Source: Cricetomys ansorgei
Lineage: Eukaryota > Chordata > Mammalia > Rodentia > Nesomyidae
Direction of reading: 5' to 3'
Assembly: GCA_026225945.1 (NCBI GenBank)
Contig: JAMJFZ010000239.1
Coordinates: forward strand, 30,456,501-30,520,500
Length of the DNA stretch: 64,000 bases
Positions 24,516-35,713 of the stretch are shown one piece after another (the first letter of the stretch is position 1; every line of letters begins with the position of its first letter). Made by a program: the position numbers and the translations under genes. The notes under the pieces are model-generated. The model made no database searches, was not told the DNA's origin, and saw nothing but the letters and a program-made list of their open reading frames with translations.

Positions 24516-25495
24516 AAAATATGAAAGATCTGTTCTAAGGCTATGATACTATCAAAAAGTAATAATGACCCTGATGTGTAAAATAAGCCACGATAGTATT
24601 GTTCTTAAAATGTGATTAATATGATAGTGCTCATAAATGTCTTTTTATAAACCTTCCTCCTAGTTAATAAGAAATTACTTATCAGCAATTTTTCAGGGCA
24701 ATGTGTAGCAATGTTTCCCATTACTCCTACTGTCCAGTTGACTTGGGGGGGGTTGCTCTTTATTTTTTACCACTTTATCCCAAAAGAGGGTAGGAGAGGT
24801 GTTTCCAGAGTCTTGTAAACTCAACTGTTCTGAATCGACTACATTCCTTGACCCATGGACTACTACAGCTGATAAAAACAGACAGGCCCAGGAAGGCCTA
24901 GTTCTTCATGAAGCCACAGAAAGGGCTAAAATAAGACAGGAGTATATTAAAACTGTAATATAGATGGTAGAGAGAGGCATGCACATTTGGGAACATAATA
25001 AGGCCCCCTAAGAAAAGAACATAAGTTGTATGGTCTGGCCAAGCACTACTACACAAGACTGTAGGATTAGGCTTATAAAATCTTCTGATTATCTTCAAAA
25101 CAGCATAAATATGGATTTTTTATGCATCTGCTACCACTGAGCACCTGAGACAGTAATGAATCACCAAAGCATGAGGTAGAGGTAACTGCAGAGGCTTTGA
25201 GCTAAGACATAGGGAGACTTGCCAAGGAAACAAATTTCCCATGCTATTAAACTGGCTTTTACCATATCTGTCCAGCAGAGGGAGGAAGACAATTCTTGAT
25301 CACAGCTGCAGAGCATAAGGGAACCAGACACTTCCTCTTATTATGCATCTTTCAAAGAATAAGATCACTAGAGCATCAAAAGGAGAACATAGTGTTTAAA
25401 GAGATGATTATCATTCCTCCTTCTTTACTCAGTATTAAGTAAGGGCTCTAAGATATCAGGCCTTCTTTACTCTTGACCATCATGAACCCAGTTAG
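24516..25495. other. Unique sequence, no gene seen
   Basis: No gene or recognised interspersed repeat. Confidence 0.45.
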
Positions 25496-25644
25496 TGGAG
25501 CAGAAATAGGGTACTTTCAGCCAAGGAGGCTGGAATATATTACACCATCCCTCAGCCCTTAAATCACACACACATGGAGCAGACATAGGGTACTTCAACC
25601 AAGGAGGCTGGAGTATGTTACATCATCCCCCAAGCCCTCAGATC

Positions 25645-25650
<6 letters not shown>
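25496..25650. repeat. 79-bp unit tandemly duplicated
   Basis: Unit 1 (25496-25574) and unit 2 (25575-25650) both run TGGAGCAGA.ATAGGGTACTT, CAACCAAGGAGGCTGGA-like sequence, ATCATCCC and AGCCCT, and then enter CA repeats. In unit 1 the CA run is only about five units (CACACACACA). In unit 2 it has grown to about 25 units. The copies differ at roughly one base in ten, so the duplication is not very recent. Confidence 0.93.

Positions 25651-25696
<46 letters not shown>
25647..25696. repeat. (AC)25 microsatellite
   Basis: About 25 uninterrupted AC units, the longest perfect CA tract in the window, so a likely polymorphic site. Confidence 0.99.
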
Positions 25697-25700
<4 letters not shown>

Positions 25701-25796
25701 AGAATACAAGCTTGTAAAATCAATATACTAATTCTCTTTATGGGATAGCAGCAATGTTATTTATAATCAAAATATACTTTTGCCTTAAACTATATT

Positions 25797-26640
25797 GTAG
25801 ATGTAGATTCAGGGAAAATGGTAGTTTATTCTTTAACTAATTCAGTCCCCCATCCTTAGAGGGTTTCAACTCCATACAATCTAATCTTAAGCCTAGAAAT
25901 TGAAGACTTCAGCCTTTGAGATTTAATACTGATGGGCTCGCTCTGATTAGCTCCTTCTGAACTCAGAGCTCAACTGAACTCAACTGACTCTTATGGCTGG
26001 CTGATTCAACTCACTTGTTGTGCTAGCTCAAACTCTCCTCTAAGCTGCTGGTTCAAACTGACCTTCTGAACTGGCTGACTGTTTCTCATTGAACTCTTCC
26101 AGCTCTGACTGACTCCCACAACTTCTCTGACCAAACTGTTCTGTGTGGCTTCACACTGACTCACGCTATTAGCTGACTCTCATTCTTCCTTCTACTGAAC
26201 TGCTTCTGTGTCTCTGCCTCAGACTGCCTTAGACTACCTCAGACTGTCTCTGTGTCTCTCTGAGCTCCTTCTCTGTGAACTGAGAAACCCCTTGTCCTCA
26301 TTGCGATTCAATCTCAGACTTCACTCTGCTAGTTCTTCTCTCTGATTCAATCCCAGAGTTGGGGTTAAAGGCATGTGCTCATTCTGTAATCATGAACTGA
26401 GAGCTATGACCTACTTCTGAACTGACTACTTCCTTTTAGAACCTTGTGTTGAGATTAAAGTTTTGTGCTATATTGCATTACCCACAGAAATCCCTGTCAC
26501 CTAGCATTAGCACAAAAAGAGGATAGGATTAGTCTGATTAGCATTCTTTCTACATTGCATCCAAAGCACACAGACTTTCAATGGGATGCTTTCCCAGAAC
26601 AGACATGTTACTGGTTTAAATGATTAAATATTCTTCTATA
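25797..26640. repeat. Dispersed ~850 bp rodent repeat, copy 2 (possible LTR)
   Basis: Second copy of the element at 876-1722, in the same orientation. It shares GTAGATGTAGAT, GTTTATTCTTTAACTAATTC (for TTTATTCTTTGGCCAATTCC), CTCCATACAATCTA, GAACTCAGAGCT, TGAACTCAACTGACTCT and a right end with AAATGATTAAATATTCTTCT (for AAAGGATTACATATTCCTCT). Two dispersed copies that start and end at the same motifs support a mobile element. The family is not named here. Confidence 0.75.
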
Positions 26641-27994
26641 TCTTTCTCCTTTCTGTTTAAGCTACAAATTGTGCTACAAAACAGCTCTAACACATTTTAA
26701 CTATTACAGCAGGAACATTCATCAACACCATGAACTTAAGTCCGAATGCCCTTTTGAAGATCATCAACAGTCATCGACGTTGCGTCTTCCACAACTGCAG
26801 CAACTGTCGGTCTCGATCATCTGTCAAATCCTCTCAATATTCCTCCTGCAAATATCTGTTTCAACATCAAGGTTTTCCAGTCTGATGAACCAATTAATGC
26901 GAGATGTTAATTATTCTACGTGAGCAAAGAACATTCTTTGAAAAGAGGTGAGGGTGAGAAAGTCAGCCCTGAAGCCGTCGGTCCCTGAGATATGCATCGA
27001 TACCACCTGCTGTACTCCTGCACGAATCAAAGTCCTACCCTCCTACAGCTTCCGTTGATGTACATATAGATGAACGTGCGTGCATACGTGGACGTCAAAC
27101 TTCCTGACAACTTTTCTGTATCAATATTCTATACTCATTTAAGAACAACCATGATAACATCATAGCTAAACTTGTTTGAGTATTTACTATTTATCGAGAA
27201 AGTCACTTGGTCTTAGCCTTGTTCTCTAAAGTGTTTAATCCATAGACTTTTATCATTAATTTATTCTTTAACATTAACCTTCTTTTATTCCTCATCTACT
27301 CCTTACGCATCACGTTGCTGCGTTTTGCAGACCATCTTAAGCCATGAAGTATTCCCGTCTGGGAAAGGGATTGTGCATGAGAATGAAGGGAACATGTTTC
27401 TATTATTAAATGCAGTGGCCTTTGAAAAGCAAAATGGACTTTTGTCCATTATTTTGTCCAAAATAAAATTTGACTTTTCTTTCCAGTTCCATTATTTTTT
27501 TTTCAGTTAGTATATAGATTTTGGAAGGTCCTTCTTACAGAGAAATATTGTTTTCTCCCAAAGAGTACCCCCAGACCAGGTGAAAAGAAGATAGACGTTT
27601 CATCTATTGGAGCTGATTTTTGTTTTGTTTTGTTTTTAGTTCAGGCTAAGTAGAAAAAACTGACCAAATGAACAAGTATCCTAGAACAATTATCTCTAGT
27701 TAGGAGGGATGTTTAAAAATAAAAGTGCTCTGATGAGTGTTGAAAAGCAGTCTTATGAACTCAGAAGGCATGATGACTGAAATAATAATGGACAAACTTG
27801 GATGCAAAACTGTGTTCGCTTCCCAGAACCATCCTGATACACTGGGACATCTGCGGGAAGTTCAAAATGATTATGAGGTTTCTACGTGTAACAGAAATTG
27901 CGGAGCTAATTCAAAGCATGTGCTATTTGTCAACAGTGATATAATTCTTCACAACCTTCCATGAGGCTGTCAGAAAACAGCAATTATAGAGAGA
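26641..27994. other. Unique sequence including a CpG-dense segment
   Basis: About 20 CpG dinucleotides fall between 26741 and 27335, including the clusters TCATCGACGTTGCGTC (26772-26787), AACGTGCGTGCATACG with GGACGTC (about 27072-27096), and ACGCATCACGTTGCTGCG (27305-27322). Surrounding DNA has almost none. An 84-codon open frame covers 26669-26923, with no family resemblance. Nothing else is recognised. The CpG density makes it a candidate unmethylated or conserved regulatory element, which is an inference. Confidence 0.5.
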
Positions 27995-28225
27995 GGCAGA
28001 ACTGCAAAGCATGTGAGTCAAGATATTTGGGCTCAAATTCCAACACCACCACCTGGCACTGGTTAAGTGACCTTATACAAGCCACTTAACCTTCCTAAGC
28101 TTCGTTCCCAATCAAAACATGGCTCTAACAACAACACTAAGGATTAGTACATATTAACAATAAAAGACAGCTACAAAAATCAAATGAGATAAAGAACACA
28201 AGCAATGCAAATGCTGGTTATTCAC
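27995..28225 (+). mobile_element. MIR SINE, plus strand
   Basis: This follows full-length MIR: GCAAAGCATGTGAGTCAAGA, GGGCTCAAATTCCAACACCA, GGTTAAGTGACCTTATACAA, GCCACTTAACCTTCCTAAGC, then GGATTAGTACATATTAACAA and GCAAATGCTGGTTATTCA. MIR is a tRNA-derived mammal-wide SINE, long inactive. The core region (GTGACCTT...CACTTAACCT) is unusually well kept for a rodent copy. Confidence 0.88.
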
Positions 28226-28620
28226 ATATTTCTAACTAGGAAGTAATCAATCAATGGGAGATATTCTGTTTTGCATCCAAACATGGAAATCAGAAAAGGT
28301 GAGATCCTGAATTATACTCTGATTCGTGTAGCATTCCTATCTGTGTCTTGCACTATCAAAACCATACTGTTTTCATAAGTAAAAGCAGATCAGTAATAGT
28401 GCTGTGTCTCTCAACAATAATGTCCTGTCTTCAAGTGCACTGTCTCCATAAGAGTATGGACATCTGAAATGCCTCTTATGTGGGAAGAGGTGTTTCTCAC
28501 TTGTTGGCTATATGGAAAAAACAATGTGTAGCTGATTTTGTGCATTTTTTCTTTATCACAAACAAGTTGTGAGAGCACTAATTCTACTTCAGTTTGAAGT
28601 CTCGTTCTGCATTCTAGATT
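28226..28620. other. Unique sequence, no gene seen
   Basis: No recognised repeat or gene between the MIR and the rodent MER-type repeat. Confidence 0.45.
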
Positions 28621-28993
28621 GTCTTAGTTACTTTTCTGTTGCTGTGATATGACATTACAGCAAAAGCAACTCATGGAAGAAGGAGTTTAGTTGTGGTTTA
28701 CAGTTTCAGAGGGTTAAAGTCCATGACCATCACAGCAGAGAAGATGACATCAGGCAGACAGACAGGCATGGCACTAGAGCAGTGGCTGAGAGCTTATATC
28801 CTGACCCACAAGCATGAGGCAGAGAGAGCTAACTTGGAATGGCACTGGGGTTTTTAAGCATCAAACCCCACCCCCCAGTGGCATATCTCCTCCAACAAAG
28901 CCACACCTAATCCTTCCTAAACAGTTCCACAAACTGGGGATCAAGTGTTCAAATATATGAACATATGGGGACCATTCTCTTTCAAACCACCAC
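28621..28993 (-). mobile_element. Rodent MER-type repeat (URR1-like; name uncertain)
   Basis: One of the best copies of this family. It opens GTCTTAGTTACTTTTCTGTT and GCTGTGATATGACATTACAG. It continues with GGTTTACAGTTTCAGAGGGT, AAAGTCCATGACCATCACAG, TATCTCCTCCAACAAAGCCA and CACACCTAATCCTTCCTAAA, and ends CTTTCAAACCACCACACC. The sense strand, judged from the CTGAAACTGTAA...AATAAA-like order, is minus. About 370 bases, full length or close to it. Confidence 0.82.
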
Positions 28994-30154
28994 ACCAAGA
29001 TGTATTATTGAGTGTCCAAGAAAAGCATTCAAGTTAACGTATGCCAGCCTTTCCTTAGGACCAAATGACTCTGGTTTGAATTCTTTATGCATTGAGTCAG
29101 TTGAGATAACCAAAGTTTTTAGCTTAAGATTGCTGGCTCCCTAGTCGTCCTTTAAACATTCATCCATAGCCCTCTGCGTTTGGCTTATAAATACTATCAG
29201 AGTTTGAGCCAATTGTGAAGATATATTGATTGCTTTACTTTGAAATCACTAATGTGGCATCAAAAAGACAAGAAAATTTACCACACAATGTTGGTTATTT
29301 AAAACAAGATAGCAAGAGTGAAAGGCTCCAAACTTATTTATTCATTATTGGCTAATAGGACCTTATTAATGGGTTTGCTGAGGTAAAGCCAACTGTCATC
29401 TGCCAGTTCAACTTCACTATTGATCTGCTGTTGAGACGGCCAGCTTTTCCTGGTCCTTTATTATTTTTGGCACAAGATGAGGTATTCTTACTTTAATATG
29501 CTGAGTGAAAGAAGCTGTAAATATAAGACAAGTCAGTTGGATAATTGCATAAAATAAATTGTGGTTCTCAAATATGTAATTAGTTTGTAAGACACAACCA
29601 AAGTAAGTCCAATGTATAGGTAAAGAGAATATTTAGATTGTGTTCCCTGAAGTAATAGTCCCCGAGATACAGATGGAACATCAGCACTGTCAGTTTCACT
29701 GCTGCATAATAGTCGAAGTTCCTGGGTCCACAGCAGCTGGCACTGGAAACCACAGCCTCAACGAGTCCAAGAAATGGCATTCTTATGCTTAAGTGTTATC
29801 AGAAATTTCCATAAAAATTAATGAGTATAGAGCAATTTCCAAAATTCTGGATGAAAAAGGAAGGCCACAGCAACTCCTAGGAATTTTATTCCTCAAGAGC
29901 TTAAAAAGATACAGCAGCAATAGACACATGGCATGCATTTTGCAAATGCCTTAAGAATCAAAAACATAAATTCTTTACCAATAATTTTTATAAACATAAG
30001 TATAATCTATTCCAAGCACTAAGCATTCAACATACTCTTGTGTACGCTGTTAATTTTAGTAATTTTAAAACTTCTGGCTGCATTTTTAATGCTTGTTCCA
30101 GAGTTTTATCAGTAAAATGACTATATACAGGAGAAATGGAGGTTTATGAGCCAG
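28994..30154. other. Unique AT-rich sequence, no gene seen
   Basis: No gene or recognised interspersed repeat. Confidence 0.5.
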
Positions 30155-30232
30155 GTGCTCTTCTCACCACTATGACAAAATGTCTGACATGAATCAATTT
30201 AAATGAGGAAAAGTTTCTTTGCCCTACTTCTA
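30155..30232 (-). mobile_element. Rodent MER-type repeat, terminal fragment
   Basis: TTCTCACCACTATGACAAAA, TGTCTGACATGAATCAATTT and AAATGAGGAAAAGTTTCTTT match the terminal part of the same family as 62107 (GTCACTGTGACCAAAATACC, TGACACTAACAACTC). The rest is missing, so it is a short relic in the common orientation. Confidence 0.6.
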
Positions 30233-30304
30233 GGTAAACCTAAAAATGTTTTCTTTTTCCTAGCAACAGCTTACTTTCATGTATATTAGCACTCTTATAC
30301 ATTA

Positions 30305-30500
30305 ATCAAGGCCTTGCCTTGTATCATCTACTGCATATTTTTAATATATGTCTCTTAATAACCACAGTGAGTAATTCTGTTCAGTATGTGCTATTATTAT
30401 CTTCATGATACAAAAAGCTTGTAGAGGAGAAAGAATATATAAATGGTCAGAGTTTGCTAGTGAGAGCAAATTTGAACCAGATCTATCTGGCTCAATGAAG
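30305..30500 (-). mobile_element. MIR SINE, minus strand, decayed
   Basis: Read left to right it follows reversed MIR: TCTTAATAACCACAGTGAGT, TGTGCTATTATTATCTTCAT, AGCTTGTAGAGGAGAAAGAA, TTTGCTAGTGAGAGCAAATT and TTGAACCAGATCTATCTGGC. The order (TATTATTATC, GAGGAAACTGAGG-like, CTAGTGAG, TTTGAACCCAGGTCT-like) supports the call despite decay. Confidence 0.7.
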
Positions 30501-30794
30501 CAAAGGTTCAAATGAATCTTGATAGGTACATTCAAGCCATAGGAGCCTGAGTGCTACAATTAACAATGGAAAGCATTAAGAGGAAGGGTGAAAGGGACAT
30601 AGTTTGGACATAAGCCTTAAAATGTAAAAAGCTGTGTAATGTTAGAAACTTCAGGGAACAAGGAGAGTAAGATGGGTGGATATCCAAACAGGGAACACCA
30701 AGAGGTCTGGCTAGCTGAAAAGGGTGACATTTCTTCATTATTGCTTTCAGGTAATAATTTTGCACATAGTTCTACAACAAGCACCACAGCAGGA

Positions 30795-30975
30795 CCTGGC
30801 ATTTTCTGTGAAATCCTGATGGCCTGAATTCAATCCCCATGATCCGTATAAAGGTAGAAAAAGAGACTCAACTCCACAAAACTGCTCTCTGAACTCCACA
30901 TGTATGCAGTGATATGTGCTCACACATATAAACATATCATACATACATGCACATCTAATAATAGTATTTTTAAAA
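30795..30975 (+). mobile_element. tRNA-derived SINE (B3/B4-like), plus strand
   Basis: CTGATGGCCTGAATTCAATC with CCCATGATCCGTATAAAGGT, AGAAAAAGAGACTCAACTCC, CTCTGAACTCCACATGTATG and a CA/TA-rich tail follow the layout of the SINEs at 23166 and 51710. The tRNA-like head is poorly kept. Confidence 0.75.
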
Positions 30976-31066
30976 ATCCCATTGCAACCTACATGAAGCA
31001 GTGAAACTGATTGCATTTCCTGTCTGAGTTTCACCCTCAAAATGCATATCAAGGCCCTTGCTTTTT

Positions 31067-31094
31067 GGGTTTTTTTTTTTTTTTTTTTTTTTTT
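31067..31094. repeat. Poly(T) tract, 25 T
   Basis: An uninterrupted run of about 25 T, followed by T/G-rich sequence to about 31145. A reversed retroposon tail is the usual source, but no clear retroposon body follows on the right. Confidence 0.9.
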
Positions 31095-31609
31095 GTCTTT
31101 TGGTTTATGACTTTGGTTTTTGTCTTGCTTTGCTTTGTTTTGAAGATCTTTTCACCTCTCCAAGTGAAAAATGAATTGTCAAAAGCCCCATCTCACTACT
31201 AGATAATTTACTCATGAAGCGGATTGTGAAAAGCACTGAAGGTAAGCTATCAAAGGAAGAGTCTACTCAGGTAGAATCTTCACCCTATGAAGAAAGCTTG
31301 ATGTGGAAAAGAAACACCTCCATTTTTGATAAATGTGCGAAGTACAGCATAGGCACAAACACAGAGTGATCACACGTGGCTGCGTTGTAAAATTGATGGC
31401 ATACCACGTGCAATCCATCACCGCATCCTATGTCTCCTCTTCTTCTTGTTACAAAATAAAAGTAATCATGACAGCCATATGTCTCTCTGCCAAGAGACAG
31501 GATCTATCATCTTATACCAAAGCTTTCTTTTCATGAAAGCAATTCTTTTTAACCAGACCTGTCATCAGAGTCATTCAATGTGAGCCATGCAAGCAAGCGG
31601 AATCCAACC

Positions 31610-31692
31610 ATGGGCCTTGTTAAGATTTCCACTACAGTGGAAATTACGTGGGAGAATTTAAAATGAACTGAAGACCCTAACCTAAGCCACTA
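31610..31692 (+). mobile_element. Possible MER5/MER20-type relic
   Basis: GAAATTACGTGGGAGAATTT, AAAATGAACTGAAGACCCTA and ACCTAAGCC resemble the GAATCACCTGGGAGAACTTTAAAA...GATGCCTAAGCC block of these hAT MITEs. Only the left part is visible. Confidence 0.4.
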
Positions 31693-32221
31693 AGGACAAG
31701 TGGCAATCTTCTATTCATAATCCTTGGGTCAGTTTTCCTAAATTGTTTCTATGATCATATTTTCTGGGTTATTCACTGAAAATCACAAGAGTCTCTACAA
31801 CCCAGAGCCCATGCTTCTTCATCAAATAGCCATATTTCCTCCAACAGACCCTTTTCCCCATTTATTTCAAGTTGGTTTCCTCAGTGAGGTACAAAACAGC
31901 CATCCATAATCCCACCTCCATGGTTCTCCCTACCTTTTCTCTGACATGGAGTGGCAGCCTCTTCTCTTGTCCATCTATCCCTGAGATTCTTTTCTGATGA
32001 CTCTCTCCTTTGCCAAAGTGGACAGCATACACTTTTTGGCCCTATCTGAAGGGTAAGTGCTTGACTGGAGTGAGTTCTGTAGTGTTCTCCAATAATTTCC
32101 TGCCTGTGTCCAAATGGTAACCTCTGAATGATACATGTCTCTATATAAGTGGTTTCTACAGTACTCTGCCTTTTTATTACATATAAACACACTTTTATTC
32201 CTTCCTACTTGATTGGCTTTT
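31693..32221. other. Unique sequence, no gene seen
   Basis: No recognised repeat. Open frames of 71 and 103 codons overlap on the minus strand around 31881-32192 without recognisable domains. They are treated as chance. Confidence 0.45.
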
Positions 32222-32560
32222 AAATGTTTTTATTGACTAAATTCATTCTTTGACAATCCCTTACATGTATGAAGTACATTCTGTTTTCTCTCACCCTCTC
32301 CCAAGCTTTCTAATGCTCCTCCCACCCCTGCCTTATCCCCACCCAGGTCCCTTTCTCACATTTATACCTTTGGTTTTGTTTTATGACCTGCTGATTTTGA
32401 CTAGGATCTTTTGTGTGGACACAGGTTTAAAAACTAACCTTTGGAGCCTGATGGACTCACCACTCGGTATACAACTCAAGACAATGCATGCCTTGCCCCC
32501 AGAATCCATAAGTAGGGCTCCATGAACCCTCTAGAGCCACACTTGCTGTTGACCAGCCTC
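32222..32560 (-). mobile_element. L1 3'-UTR fragment, minus strand
   Basis: TTTTTATTGACTAAATTCAT with CTTTGACAATCCCTTACATG, then a C-rich CTCCTCCCACCCCTGCC segment, follow the reversed 3' end of Lx-type L1s (TTCATTTGACAATTCCATACATG, then C-rich DNA). The later part (CTGATTTTGACTAGGATC, GCCTGATGGACTCACCACTC) is less certain, so the right border is approximate. Confidence 0.58.
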
Positions 32561-33206
32561 CCTTTGTACAGACAACTACACATTATGTAAGATCATGTTT
32601 ACAAGTAGGTGGAATGCCCTGAAGATAGCATTCCACACCCCTTCTCCCTATCTCCGGGCTCTTACGTTCTTTCCACTCCCTCTTCCTCAGTGTTTGCTAA
32701 GCTTTAAAGGGAATGCTAAACATGTTCTGTTTAGGGCTGCATTCAACAGTCAGTTACAAGAATCCATGAGTCTCTGTATCCATTGACATTTGCTACATAC
32801 AGAAGTATCATTAACTAAGAATAACGGTAGTGTTTGTCTGTCTGGACTGGACCTGATGGCAAAAGTATCTAGTACTCTAACTTGAGAGTAAATTTTAATG
32901 AAGAAGGAAAATTTTCCTTCCAAAGAAATACTTATGCTTCAAAAGTCTGCTCCAATTCTGGATTCTATGCAAAGCCATCTGAAAAACTATGGTTCTAATG
33001 TCTATCATTCCTCCTATCTTGTCTACTGTAATTATGCTTTCTTAGTTTTCATATAAGACTGTAAATTTTGAGTGATTGGTGATTATTATAATGTATTGTA
33101 TTCCATATGGCCATTGTTCATAATGTTTGGTAATAATTACTAATATCTATTGTTTTGTTGTGTATCATGAGCTCATTGATTTATGATTGCTGTGAAGTTA
33201 GGTGTA
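32561..33206. other. Unique AT-rich sequence, no gene seen
   Basis: No gene or recognised repeat. Confidence 0.45.
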
Positions 33207-33350
33207 TCTTTATTTTCATTTTAAAATTAATATGCTGAGACTGAGGAGGCCAGATGAGTAATAACTTTAGCTTGTACAGCCAGAAAACGGCACAGCCAGA
33301 ATTCAAGTCCAGGCAATGTGCCTCAAGACCCCATATCTATAGCTACCACA
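33207..33350 (-). mobile_element. MIR SINE, minus strand
   Basis: TTTATTTTCATTTTAAAATT, GCTGAGACTGAGGAGGCCAG, TTGTACAGCCAGAAAACGGC and AGCCAGAATTCAAGTCCAGG are the reversed MIR landmarks (CATTTTACAGATGAGGAAACTGAGG, CACACAGCTAGTAAGTGG, CAGGATTCGAACCCAGG) in the right order. Confidence 0.82.
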
Positions 33351-34435
33351 TTCAGTGAGTGTTCATTAAACAGCAGACAAGATCACAAGACCGTGGTGAA
33401 GTCAGATCAAACCCCAAAGTTCTGATATAAATTGCCCCCATCTGTAGTCTCAGGAACATAAAAAGAATTAAAGGGGTCTCTCCAGATGCCTTGTTGGGTC
33501 ATTGCATACAGATCATCTACTAACATGTTCATGGCAGCCAATGATTGAGGAACCACTGAGGCTTATCCTCATTGGGCAGGATCTATTACATTTGCCTGAA
33601 GAATCTTGAACTCCATAAGATGGATACGACTACCTAAGTATTAAAATATAAATGTGGTTCCTTTTCATATGGGACGGATAGTACTGAAAGAAGAATCACT
33701 CCCAGTAAGCCTCAGCTTCATTTAGAGAGAGACTAGAAAGATGAATGAAAACTCCATTCACCTTATTCTGTCTTGCTATTTGACTCCTAATCCACATCCC
33801 ACCTGCTATAGGAGTACAAACTCCATGCCATCACATTCCTTTTCTTGTCCCTTCTGGTAAACACCAACCACTATGTCCAAATAGCCATTGTGTAGTTAGT
33901 TGGGTTTTTTTTTTTTTTTTACTCCAAAAGTAATGATAGTAAGTTATGTAATCAGTTTCCATCACCAATCATAACAAACAAAAGATTGTTTTCCCTGTGG
34001 TTTTCCAGATTTCCCCTTCTTCTTATTATTCACTGGTGTTTTGTGTTATTGATAGGAAACGCATTCAAAAGAAGAAAAGCTTATTTTACTTAATACTGAA
34101 CTGAAGAGCCAATTCTTAAATTTAGCCTCCAGAGTAATGAGCAAATATGAACCATGGCCTGAATCTGACTAAACTCAAATAAAGCCACAAGGAGAACAAC
34201 TTATTAGAAAGAGGGGTGTTACCACCAAAAATGACTGTTCAGGGAACAGGCAGAGAAAGCAAGATGGACGGGGCCATTAGAAGGTATTAAATTCATTAAA
34301 CTCGTGCAGGCAGATAATCAAATGTTACTTCTAGTTGAAAGAAAAAATTACCTATATCCAGACTTCTGCTTCCCAGATAAAGATGACATAGCCAAAGAGT
34401 AGATCTTAATACTAGAATGTCAGATATATCATTGA
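33351..34435. other. Unique sequence with a T run
   Basis: Contains a T run at about 33904-33920. No gene or recognised interspersed repeat. Confidence 0.45.
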
Positions 34436-34575
34436 TAAAGTGCTGCTGTTCAATACATCCTCTCTTTTTTATTCAGTCCAGGACCCTAGCCCATGGAATT
34501 GTGCCAGCCACAGTTAGACTGGTTCTTCTGCCATCTATGAACCTGCTTTATAGTGTTAACATGACAACTATTCAA
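34436..34575 (-). mobile_element. Rodent MER-type repeat, second subtype, fragment
   Basis: Matches part of 35714-36066: TATTCAGTCCAGGACCCTAG, CCCATGGAATTGTGCCAGCC, ACAGTTAGACTGGTTCTTCT and GCCATCTATGAACCTG. Same orientation, 1.5 kb from its better-preserved relative. Confidence 0.78.
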
Positions 34576-34689
34576 ATGCCACCCTCAAGGGTTAGCAGGG
34601 CTCGTTTGACTTAGCCCCAGCCCAGCTGGAAACAGTGCTCAGGTCGGAACTCCTACTTCTGTTTTACTCTCAATGATGTTCCAAGGCAA

Positions 34690-34930
34690 TGGGCATTTCA
34701 GGAGAAAGGTAGCAGATAGCTGGCCAATGCTAGAGCTAAACCTCCAACCCAGGCATGCTAATTCCAGCGCTCTGTAGATTGATAAGTCCTGTGAGCCTGT
34801 TTCTTCACTGTATATGAAAATGGTAACATTAGCCCCTGAACTGGGTCATGGCAAGGATTAACTTGCGTATATCACTGAGAATGGTGCCACACAATTATAA
34901 AGACTTGAACAAATATCCACTGCCTGTCTC
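34690..34930. mobile_element. Two MIR relics, head-to-head
   Basis: The left part (about 34705-34770) reads as reversed MIR (CTAGAGCTAAACCTCCAACC, CAGGCATGCTAATTCCAGCG). The right part (about 34775-34925) reads forward (GCCTGTTTCTTCACTGTATA, GAAAATGGTAACATTAGCCC, GGCAAGGATTAACTTGCGTA, GAGAATGGTGCCACACAA). The right part is the firmer call. The left is shorter and weaker. Confidence 0.65.
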
Positions 34931-35530
34931 TACTGGATCCAGGGTGCATTCCACTACCTCAGAGGCTTACCTGCATGTAGCACAAATGATCTGTTATGCT
35001 ATCCTGAAATCTATTCCAATATGAAGAATTACACAGGCACCAGCAAAAGAGGGAGAGACCAAGACAAAGTAGTTGCCAAAGATTTGGTGTTTTTTTACAC
35101 TTTCCATTTAGGGTCCACCACTAGAAATTGACTCTAGATGCATTTGAAAGTTTTGTCATTCCATAGATACATGTTTATGCTTAAGTTCCAGAAAGGCAGA
35201 AGAAAAATGGGGAACCCAGAGATGCGGTAAGGTGCACACTCTTTCCCTTGGCCTAAGGGTCCTACCACCGCTCACACAAAGCCAGAGAGCAAGTCTCCCC
35301 TTTCTCGTACTTTCTCACTTCCACACGCAACTGAGATGCAGCATTCCCTGCCTGACGTTGCTTCTTCTTTATCTCAGGCTTGCAGACTCCATTTCCCAAA
35401 CTTCTGACTAGTCTTCTGGAAACCATCTCTTTACTCTGCAATTGAACCTTCAGAGAGATGACACAGTTGATGAGTTTAATTGCAAAAAGGGCCACAGTTT
35501 GCAGCTCCATTGATCAAGACAGAGCCTGGT
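34931..35530. other. Unique sequence, no gene seen
   Basis: No recognised repeat. An 82-codon open frame on the minus strand (35262-35510) has no domain I recognise. Confidence 0.45.
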
Positions 35531-35578
35531 TGTTTTGTTTTTTTTTTTTTGTTTTGTTTTGTTTTGTTTCGTTTTTTA
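35531..35578. repeat. T-rich (GTTTT)n tract
   Basis: A T run of 13 followed by four GTTTT-type units. Simple sequence, possibly an old reversed A-rich retroposon tail. Confidence 0.9.
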
Positions 35579-35713
35579 TCTAGAATAGTCATGTGAATTT
35601 CTTAATAGGCTAGCAAATGACCGTGTTCAACAAGGCAGCCAAAGTGCCATTGTGTGATTGATTTCCTTGCAGCTTTTGCTACTTTGCACACTGAGTCAAG
35701 CATGAAAAGAGCT

